Positions 56,501-64,000 of a stretch of 64,000 nucleotides of DNA are shown here, piece by piece. The position numbers were made by a program, and so were the translations under genes. Location: NCBI GenBank assembly GCA_021464415.1, contig CM038470.1, positions 32,664,122 to 32,728,121 of the forward strand, read 5' to 3'. Position 1 is the first letter of the stretch. Every line of letters begins with the position of its first letter. This stretch comes from Lonicera japonica. Its lineage: Eukaryota; Streptophyta; Magnoliopsida; Dipsacales; Caprifoliaceae. The notes beneath the pieces were generated by a model. It was not told the origin of the DNA, made no database searches, and was given only the letters and a program-made list of their open reading frames with translations.

Positions 56501-59500
56501 CACATCGTGCTTTCAGTCAGTCAGTCTTCTTTCCCTTCTCTCTCTCTCTCCATCTCTATCTCTATCTCTTCGTTCCCCCCTCTCTTCGTCTTCAACTCTT
56601 CGTTCATTTCTCACTCCAGAAATCTCTCTTCCCATGATTTTGGATCAAGGAAAACAGGTGCTCCATATGCTTCGATCTTCACACTTCGTAAATATCTCTC
56701 TCTCTTCGTACAAATGGCCGATTGAAGCCAAATTTTCAGAGCACCGGTGATGGTCAGTACTTCGATTCAAAAAAACGAACCGAACCCCTAATTCTTCTTC
56801 TTCTTTGTCTTCATTCTTCAACAAATCCCTATTTTGGCGAGTGAGAGATAGAAAGAGGTAAGCGAGGTTGAGGACGAGTGAGAGATAGAAAGAGGAATGG
56901 CGAGCTCGACGTCGGGTGTGAGAGAGAGAGAGAGGAACGGCGAAGGCCGAAGAGTGAGAGATAGAGAGAGGAACGGCGATGTTGAGTGTGTGGGAGTCGT
57001 CGAGTGAGGAGAACGAATAGGGTTTGGGTTTGAAAAACGTTGTCGTTTGATTTGGGAACGTTAAAAAGCAAACTGTTCAATTTATCGCGGATTTTATTTA
57101 TCGCGATTTATCGGCGTTAAATTTCCGATAAATGGCTGATTTCTCCTCAGCCGATAAATTGAACCGATCAAGCATAATCCGATCGGCACACTGCCGATTT
57201 CCGATAAATCCCGGATTTATCGCCGATAAAAACCGATTTTTAGAACACTGGGAGAGACAATAATTTGGTCTTCTCTTTTGCAACAGATCATGAGTATTAA
57301 TCCTCCCCTGAGCAACTAACCAAGAGAACACCTTCAGTTTTGTGGGAATACCAGCTGCCCAAATGAATTTTGAAGGTGCAAAATGTGGATGCGATGGAGA
57401 ATATGAGTTCTGAAAAAAGAAGAGCAAGAGAAACCCTCCCTTTTCAACAACCATCTCCTATAATCTACACTCCCCGAAGACAATCTAGCACCCTCAATGA
57501 CTCAATAATGAAAGGATTGGTGTTTTATTTGTCACTAAGGGTTGTTTCCTAAATGTCACAGACGCTTTTAGTGATGAAAACCTTTTGCAACGAAAACCAT
57601 CTTTTGTCACCCAGACCTTTAGTGATTCAGTTTTAGTGACCATGTAGTGACCAAGTCTTCTGTCACTAATGTAATTTGTTATGTAAAATATAATTTTAGT
57701 GACAAAATTCCGTCAATGAATTAGCTATTTTGTGGTAGGTCTTGGAGCGTATTGTACTTATATCCGTTTGTTGGCAGGTAATTGCAAAGGGTGAAGCTCA
57801 GGGAATGGTAAGCAAAGCTATTGGTATAGGGCTGGGCATAGCATTAGCCAACTGCATACATTCCTCTGTACCTCTTGCTCTTGGTACTTTTGGTGTGGTA
57901 ACTTGGGTCCACATGTACTGCAATCTCAAGTCATATCAGTCCATTCAACTAAGGACTTTGAATCCATATCGTGCAAGTACTCCTTTAATTTTTTTTTCCT
58001 TCTTTAAATTTAGTAAGAATTTGATGTAGTGATTCCCAAATCGCTTTTTTACACGAAGCAGTTTAAAATTAGAAAATATACTGTCACTAAAGGTTCATTT
58101 GATAAAAAAAAAAGAAAATGATTGAATAAGTTGGAAAAAAAAAAGATATGACTGATTTGGTGAGATGTTTGCCATCTTTTTCTTTTTTTTCATGGACCAT
58201 TCTTCTTACCTATCTCCCAAAGAATTGGATTCCATGGTAAAAATGAAAAAGTAATAGAACATCTTACCAAATCACTATTCTCTTTTTCCAAGTTCTAATA
58301 ACTTTGGTAGTGTTTTAAATCATTTTCCTACTTTTTATCAAATGCACCCTACTATAAACAATTCTCACACCTTATGTGACTCCTCTTGGAAACTTACTCA
58401 CGAGGTTGAACATGTAAAGTATATGTGACTAGGCATCTTAAGATTATAAGAGGTCTTTTTGCCTGAATTAAAGTGCTTCATAAATTTCATTTGTGAAGAT
58501 GCATTTTCCTTAATGGATTTGGATTGAATTTTTATTATGTGGTTAAAATTCATGTTCTTTGATTTTGTAACAACAGGTTTGGTCTTTGGTGAATATTTGC
58601 TCAGTGGTCTAGTTCCTTCAGTTAATGAGGTCAATGCTGAGGAGCCATTTTTCCCCACTGTACCTCTGCTTAATTTGAAATCGGCATATGAAGTAAGATT
58701 CTTTTTATTTGTCACTAAATTTGAAATACAATCCACTCTACCCTAGTTAGAATAGAATTCATAATATTTCTTTAGCTGAACTGGAGATGTAGTACCATTT
58801 TAAATTTAAAGAGAAATAGGTTGTAAATCCTCATTTCACAATTAAATGCAAATAAATGACACCTTACTTCTCCCCAGCACATGAAGGGCTACCTTCACGA
58901 TTTGTTTTAGCTATAAGGACAGTTCTCAATGTTTGTCCATGACAAAGGACACACCCTTTTTTTAATGCGCAATTATACCCTTACCCATAGTTGTCAAAAG
59001 CGCGCCTAGGCGCGCGCCTAGGCTCCAGGCGCCTCCAGGCGCAAAGGTAGCGCCTCGCCTACTAGAAGGCGCATCCCGTTCTGAAAGGCGAGGGATTTTG
59101 GCGCCTAGGCTCCAGGCTCCAGGCGCATCAAGGCGGGGATTTCTGAAGGTAGGCGTTTTTTTTTTCTTTTTTCGCTCTAAACGAAGCCGTTTCACCCTAA
59201 TACACACTTACTCGTTTCACGCCGTCTCACTCTCACGCTTCTCTTCCTGGTTCCATTGCCGTCGATCTCTTCTTCTTCGTTTCACGCTGTCGCCGTCGAC
59301 CGATCTTCAACAGGTATTCTTCTTCGTCTTTGTTCTTTTCTTCGTTCGTCTTCTTCGTTCTTCTTCGTTCTTCTTCTTATTCGTTTCACGCCGTCGCCGT
59401 CGATCGATCTTCAACAGGTATTCTTCTTCGTCTTCGTTCGTCTTCTTCGTTCTTCTTCGTTCTTCTCCTGTTATGCTGCTATTTTTTTTCTTTCTTCTTT

Positions 59501-60918
59501 TTCTTATTCTCGAAGAACACAGCAAGTTAATTTTTGCAGCTCCTTTTCTGACCTCACGTTATTTCTGCTCTTCACTTTATTTTTCTCCTCACCGACTCAC
59601 TTTTTTGCTCCTCACTGACTCACGTTACTTTCCAGAATTATTAAATTATAAATGATATATATATAGATATATTTTTTCCAGAATTATTAAATTATAAATA
59701 TTATACATATATATATTTTTTCCAGAATTATTAACTTATAAATGATATATATATATATAATTTTTTACTGAATTATTAAATTATAAGTGATGTACATAAT
59801 TTATCCAGAATTAGTAAATTATAAGTGATATATATAATTTTTCCAGAATTATTAAATTATAAGTGATATATATAATTTTTCTAGAATTATTAAATTGTAA
59901 ATGATATATATATTTTCTAGAATCACTAAATTGTAATTTTTCCAGAATTATTAAATTATAAGTGATATATATATAATTATAAGTGATGATTTATTTAGCT
60001 CTAGATTGTATGACATTAAAGTAATTTGTAAAAATTATGACTAGAATAATATATTTCAAATTTTTGTATAGGGGTGCGCCTCACTTCAAAAAGGCGCGCG
60101 CCTGCGCCTTGCGCCTTGCGCCTAGGCTCCAGGGACCTTGGCGCCTTGGTGCGCCTTGAGCTTTTGACAACTATGCCCTTACCAAACCTTTTTATTTCCT
60201 TCTTACTCATGAGTGGCCGCCAGGCCTCACAAACACTGCTGCTAAACACTGCCTGAGCTCCGGCGACCACTCAACCCATTCAAAACCCCGAATCGTCACT
60301 CTCTTCAGTGACGTCATTTATTTGTTTTTGTATGTGTACATGTATATATAGTTATATACTGAGAAGTTATGTTTGTGTGTGTAATATAAAAATATGGAAA
60401 AAACAAACTGAAGTTGAAAATATTACAAAACTGATGAATGCAGAGGGTGCGTGCGCGCTTGTTTTTTTTTGTTTGTTTGTTTGTTTTTGGGGGGGGGGGG
60501 GTTGTTTGAAAAAAAGTGAACAGTATTTTAGGTAAATGAAAAAAGTGTCCTTATTTTGAAACAGAAAAATAAGGTGCCCTTAGGCCTTAGCTTGAATTTA
60601 AATGTGGAGGGAGCCCTCGAAAAGCCATTGCTCAAATTGAAATAAGTAGGGACATATTAGATCTAGAAAGAAAGCTGGACATGTACTTTTTATCCAAATT
60701 TAACTGTCTGATCGTAATGCATTGAGGTTTTACCTTTCTAGGGAGAACCAGCCATACTATCTTCAGAGGCCAAAGATACTGCAACTACAATTGAATGCCG
60801 GCTGCAGATGGGATCGAAGCTCTCTAGTGTTGTTAAAAGCAGGGAGGACGTGCTTGCACTGTTTGACCTATATAGAGATGAAGGATACATTCTGACCGAG
60901 CACGAGGGAAGATTCTGT
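50584..60918 (+). CDS. RUS1: ROOT UV-B SENSITIVE 1 (DUF647), 3' end beyond window
   Basis: Six exons with GT-AG junctions: 50584-51312, 51904-52179, 55007-55063, 57778-57976, 58577-58692, 60742-60918. They encode about 518 residues. A Ser/Thr/Pro-rich plastid transit peptide is followed by an Asn/Gly-rich linker. A hydrophobic [18 protein letters not shown] segment precedes the DUF647 domain ([80 protein letters not shown]). The visible end is [17 protein letters not shown]1 of Arabidopsis, about 600 residues, acts with RUS2 in UV-B sensing and vitamin B6-linked root growth and is plastid-targeted. Roughly 90 C-terminal residues are missing and must lie past 64000. All visible splice phases fit and no damage is seen. 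Confidence 0.93.
52180..55006. other. RUS1 intron 2 with MITE
   Basis: 2.8 kb. A MITE is at 52373-52755. A CTCGAGC-rich stretch (54150-54440) suggests another old hAT/Harbinger-type repeat. No gene on either strand is supported. Confidence 0.55.
52373..52755. mobile_element. MITE with GGTTCAACTTACAC terminal repeats
   Basis: GGTTCAACTTACAC at 52373 is mirrored by GTGTAAGTTGAACC ending at 52755 (383 bp). It lies in RUS1 intron 2. The target duplication is unclear. Confidence 0.7.
55230..55376. mobile_element. Stowaway-like MITE remnant
   Basis: The right end, GAACTCTTAATGGGGACGGAGGGAATA, mirrors the common plant Stowaway end (CTCCGTCCC...AAGAGTTC). The left side has the related CCCCATTTTAAGAGTCC at 55233-55249. 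Boundaries are approximate. Confidence 0.45.
55654..57518 (-). mobile_element. LINE 3' fragment nested in the CACTA element
   Basis: Flanked by GGTGTTTTAT (55644-55653 and 57519-57528), a 10-bp target duplication. On the minus strand it ends in CTTACCAAAAAA, the usual plant L1 3' end. It encodes parts of an RVT zinc-binding domain, [20 protein letters not shown] and [14 protein letters not shown]. Beyond the hAT insertion follows [20 protein letters not shown]. It is 5'-truncated and dead. Confidence 0.83.
56232..57250. mobile_element. hAT non-autonomous element nested in the LINE
   Basis: 1019 bp with the 8-bp duplication GGAGAGAC (56224-56231 and 57251-57258). TIRs are CAATGTTCTAAAAATCG and CGATTTTTAGAACACTG, followed by many CGATAAATC words near the right end. 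The interior has pyrimidine-rich sequence like a 5' UTR and a CGAGAGAGAGG purine-rich part, with no transposase. It is the innermost, thus youngest, of three nested elements. Confidence 0.88.
58986..60175. mobile_element. GC-ended hAT non-autonomous element
   Basis: 1190 bp flanked by the 8-bp duplication CCCTTACC (58978-58985 and 60176-60183). The 15-bp TIRs CATAGTTGTCAAAAG and CTTTTGACAACTATG are perfect. Both subterminal regions are packed with AGGCGC/GCGCCT words. The interior has a CTT/CGTC-rich stretch with a tandem duplication (CGCCGTCGACCGATCTTCAA-type, 59285-59420) and AT-rich tandem repeats. The 185-codon open run is low-complexity and not a gene. Confidence 0.9.
59630..59985. repeat. 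AT-rich tandem array inside the hAT element
   Basis: About seven to eight imperfect copies of a 40-50 bp unit centred on CCAGAATTATTAAATTATAA followed by a (TA)n stretch. Confidence 0.85.
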
Positions 60919-62464
60919 GTAAGTAACTATGTCTTTGCCTCTCTCTCTCTCTCTCTCTCTCCATGGGACTATGGGAGAAAGACTACTGAAAGAGAAGGGA
61001 CAGGGTTTGCAGTGTGGCGATGGGAGTGGGGTCTCTTGCCTTATATATTGTGGTAAATATATGGGCTTTTTTGACTTAACCCCTATTTTATATGCAAAAT
61101 TTTCATAATCATTAGATTTTGCTCGTTGTATGCTCCAATCCCAAAGAATTACATAAAAATGGGTGTTTAGTCAAAGGTTTACATTAAAAAAATTAGACAT
61201 TGCCCAAACACTTCCCCCCTCCAAAAAATAAAAAATAAAAAATTAAAGGACCACCACCCACACACATTTTTACGTAATCCTTTGAGAATTCCTGCGCATT
61301 CAGGTGGGAAAGTCAAAGATCATGAAAACTGGCAGGCAGGTCTGATTTCAGATTAATAACATGGATCGAAGTAAAAAAAAAGCCCCAAATATATCAAAGC
61401 ATTTTTTGTGGTTGTGTTCTATCTGCTAGATACTTGTATGATGCATCTTTCTCACATGTATTTGTGTGTACATAAATTTGACAATGATATATTTGTACTT
61501 TACCTGGGGCAGGGGTGGTGAAGGGATAGAGAGTGAGATGATTAATTTATACTTCAACCTTGAGCGGGGGTGACAAACCAACAGGTTATCCATTCAACTA
61601 TTCAAATCTGCTGTTACCAGAAATTTTGAAATGATAAAAAATACTCCTATCAAGTATACGCCTAGCAACGTTTCCTACCTAGCTTAGATAGGTTTTTATT
61701 TATTTCCAAATAGATTAGGATCGCATTAACTAAGTTATTTGTGTCTTGTAATGAAAGGTCTTCTAGCACTAAGCACTAGTTATGAATAAAGTCTTTTGGG
61801 ATATGTTTATAAACTTATAATCAATCTTTGGATATTGCATTATTTGCATTGAAGTTCCCTTTGGGCCTTTAGGGGTCTTACCTATTGAATGAATCCCCCT
61901 GTATTTAGTCTTCCAGCCCCTTTTCTCCATCAATCATTCTGGCTAATGCAAGTGATTTCTTAGCTTGGAATCGTCTTTAACACTAAAGTACATTAAAATC
62001 CCCTAAAATGCGGGGGTGCAATCCAATTACTGAGCGTACACGTCAGAATTTACGTCACAATTCATATGAAAGATGTTCAGAAGCTCCAAAGAGGTTGATT
62101 GCAACCCCCAAAAGAACGCAATGTACAAAATGCAATTTTTTTCCCTTATTCCAAACTTTCATAGGCCCTTCAAGGAATTTTAGTTTACATTCCAGTCTAC
62201 TGCTACCAATGAGTTGCAGCTCACATGGTATCACTACCCACACATCCCTAAAACTAGAACTCGCTTAATTGGAACCATTCCATTTTCCTTAACCCATTTG
62301 CCAAACTACTTCTGAAAGCCACTTATTTGTGGAGATAAATGGCATTATGCAGTTTATTTTTTATTTTTTTTATAATGATGATATAGTTTATAAACTATTT
62401 TTTATAAATTAGAGGGCTTTCTTATCAGCCAGTCAAAAGTAGGTAACCAAGAATGAATAAATAC
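60919..62464. other. First part of RUS1 intron 6
   Basis: Starts with a GTAAGT donor and a (CT)n tract (60938-60961). No gene is seen on either strand and the next RUS1 exon was not found. Confidence 0.6.
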
Positions 62465-62849
62465 TCCCCATCACAAGTTGAGACTCCGAATTTAACTTTT
62501 CTACACCCTGCTCAAAAAGATGGTCCCACTTCCATGTTCGGGATGTCTCAACTTGACGATCCCATTTCCTTTTAAGGACATAACTAATGTACCAAATTTC
62601 ACAATAGAAAATGAGTTGTATTCTTGACCATATTTAGGTTGAAATTAGTTTTTTTTTAAAGTACAAAAGTCAAAGTGGGACTACTTTTTTGAGACGGAAA
62701 CATTATTTTCAACATGAACAATGCCCAATCCTACAATTTATTTTCAATTGTGAGGTTTGGTACATTGATTATGTCCCAAAAAGGAAATAGTACTCTTAAT
62801 GTGAGATAGACTGATAAGGAATCTGACTCTTAATTTGAGACATAGGGAG
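62465..62849. mobile_element. Stowaway-like MITE with internal inverted arms
   Basis: CTCCCCATCACAAGTTGAGA on the left pairs with GACTCTTAATTTGAGACATA and GGGAG on the right. A second, inner arm pair (GGACATAACTAATGTACCAA / TTGGTACATTGATTATGTCC) makes it strongly foldback. Starts directly after TA. 385 bp. Confidence 0.65.
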
Positions 62850-62884
62850 AAACGAAAAGTGGATAACATTAACAAAAATCTTTC

Positions 62885-64000
62885 TGCTTTTTTTTTTTTG
62901 GAAGGGTCGAAACCCCATACTATTATTAATATTTCAAATAAAAGTTCTTACATCAAATATGCGGAATTCCTGCCTTACCTGTTTTCAACACACCCTTAAG
63001 GAATTTGGGAACATACTCCCAATCTTCGAACAATATTTTCCTGATTGTTTTCCCTACTGTAGAGCAGTCAAGTCTGCATAAAATCTCTAATATGAATAAT
63101 CGCATAACAAATTGCCCAAGGAGTTTAAATTTGCTGAGAAATTGCTTGCACCAGAATCAAAGAATCACACTCAATATTAATGTTAGGAACCATCTCTCCC
63201 AAAAGTTTAAGTTGTTAGGTAGTGGGCCAACCAAACCAAAGGTGCGCTTTGTGCACAAACAACAACGTGCATATTGCACAAACACAAAAGGGGAAACAAA
63301 TGCAAGCGGGAGGATTTGAGCCCAAGACCTTGCGGAAGCTGAGCTTTGATACCATGTTAAGAACCATCTCTCCCAAAAGCTTAAACTGTTAGGTAGTGGG
63401 CCAACAATGTATATCATGCTCTTCAATAATTAATATTGCTGAATCCTTTTGCACAGCACAGTTGAGGGCCCTAAAGAAGAGCCAAGGCTTCTGCTTTCAT
63501 GTTGCAGCACTCACCATAAAAATCTGCTAAAGCCCACATTAGATCTCCTGAAGAAAATCTTAGAATACTTCCCCCTCCACTAGGGCCCGGATTCCCCTTA
63601 CCCATCAGCGATCAATTTATATCTCCTCGTTCTCGATTTCACCCACTTAATGATCACAAATGAGTTAGCTAGCTTGCATAGGAGCTGCTCTTATTCTGAA
63701 TTCTTGAAGCCACCCCTCATCATATCTGCTTGTTTTCTGCAAAATAGTAGCCCCATTCAGTATGCTAAAATTGTTCTCTTCAGCGGATTTATACAGGATA
63801 GAGTCTGGAGGAATAGACACCTCATATCTACCTTTATTTCTTTATCTCCACAATTCCCAACATATGGCTAAGGGGATCAGAGGAAGAGCCTTCTTAAGAC
63901 AAGGAGAGTTGGTTTTAACTATCCATCACTTGTTAAGCCTTAAGGATACTAGAAATGCGTTATTTTGAATCCCCAATCTAACCTCCATATTTTTACATAA
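62885..64000 (-). mobile_element. LINE 3' part, running off the window
   Basis: On the minus strand it ends with GGGTTTCGACCCTTCC and an A-run (complement of 62888-62901). Upstream are an RNase H-like part with GNPGPSGGGSILRFSSGDLM at about 63520-63600 and the linker LIPLAICWELW near 63860-63895. Both have frame breaks. This is an L1-type LINE with an RVT_3 RNase H. Its 5' side lies outside. It explains why RUS1 intron 6 is so long. Confidence 0.78.
63181..63410 (-). repeat. SINE-like or tRNA-Met-like unit within the LINE
   Basis: Minus-strand ACATGGTATCAAAGCTCAG followed by GGTCTTGGGCTCAAATCC resembles initiator-Met-like A and B boxes. It is bracketed by two near-identical GAACCATCTCTCCCAAAAG...TAGTGGGCCAAC stretches (63187-63229 and 63361-63403). 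The exact element class is not clear. Confidence 0.45.

Larger units (their letters stand above)
55396..57740. mobile_element. CACTA (En/Spm) element in RUS1 intron 3
   Basis: 2345 bp with the 3-bp duplication CTT (55393-55395 and 57741-57743). The left end CACTACAACAAA pairs with TTTTGTGGTAG at the right. Typical subterminal repeats on both sides read TTTAGTGACGAAA / TTTAGTGATGAAA. It has no transposase, and the core is a nested LINE. The last two bases of the right TIR look mutated. Confidence 0.83.
58693..60741. other. RUS1 intron 5 with hAT element
   Basis: A 2.0 kb intron, more than half of which is the hAT at 58986-60175. A G run of 13 lies at 60489-60501. No gene. Confidence 0.6.

Noticed and set aside
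59098..59655. 185-codon open frame rich in Phe, Ser and Arg
   Set aside because: Product of CTT/CGT low-complexity sequence and a tandem duplication within a hAT element.
1..64000. CRISPR arrays, operons, prokaryotic signals
   Set aside because: The window is plant nuclear DNA; no spaced repeat array of that kind is present.

Overview
The window is nuclear DNA of a flowering plant, most likely a eudicot. It carries spliceosomal snRNA genes with the plant-type upstream element and TATA box, a chloroplast-targeted RUS1 gene split by long introns, an F-box gene of the plant FBA type, and many plant transposons (SIRE-type Copia, L1 LINEs, CACTA, hAT, PIF/Harbinger, Mutator-like). The species cannot be named from the sequence alone.

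Bases 1 to about 22,200 form a mixed snRNA gene cluster. It holds three U1 copies, four full-length U2 copies, four U5 copies and at least five U2 fragments. All are on the minus strand except the last U5, which sits in an inverted duplicate. Several copies (U1 at 235 and 10324, U2 at 6964, 11732 and 17651, U5 at 8924 and 21708) keep the internal functional elements, an upstream sequence element, a TATA-like box and a plant 3' box, and look expressible. Others are clearly broken: a U5 without its invariant loop, a 5'-truncated U5, a U2 with a changed branch-site recognition sequence and a U1 with a changed loop I. The cluster grew by repeated segmental duplication. It was then interrupted by a Mutator-like element, a SIRE solo LTR, another solo LTR and a LINE that itself holds two small LTR insertions. 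Paralogous empty sites or target duplications date most of these events.

Bases 22,200 to 32,600 hold two ordinary protein genes on the minus strand: an F-box protein (24771-25913) and a small acidic NOPCHAP1-like protein (29569-30123) that probably helps assemble box C/D snoRNPs. MITEs lie between them. A PIF/Harbinger element that keeps only its Myb-like gene follows.

Bases 32,640 to 50,380 are repeat-rich and lack host genes. The main item is a complete, very young SIRE-type Copia element (36646-46642, minus strand, TSD AATTC). Its gag-pol frame contains three in-frame stops, and it carries an extra 386-residue gene between pol and the 3' LTR, behind an LTR-like stretch. A solo LTR of a related element follows at 47133-48544.

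Bases 50,584 to the right edge contain most of RUS1 (DUF647) on the plus strand. Six exons are visible and the last part lies beyond the window. Its introns are loaded with transposons; intron 3 holds a hAT inside a LINE inside a CACTA element.

The most notable content is the linked U1/U2/U5 cluster with its live and dead copies. Next come the extra gene of the Copia element and the nested transposons of RUS1.
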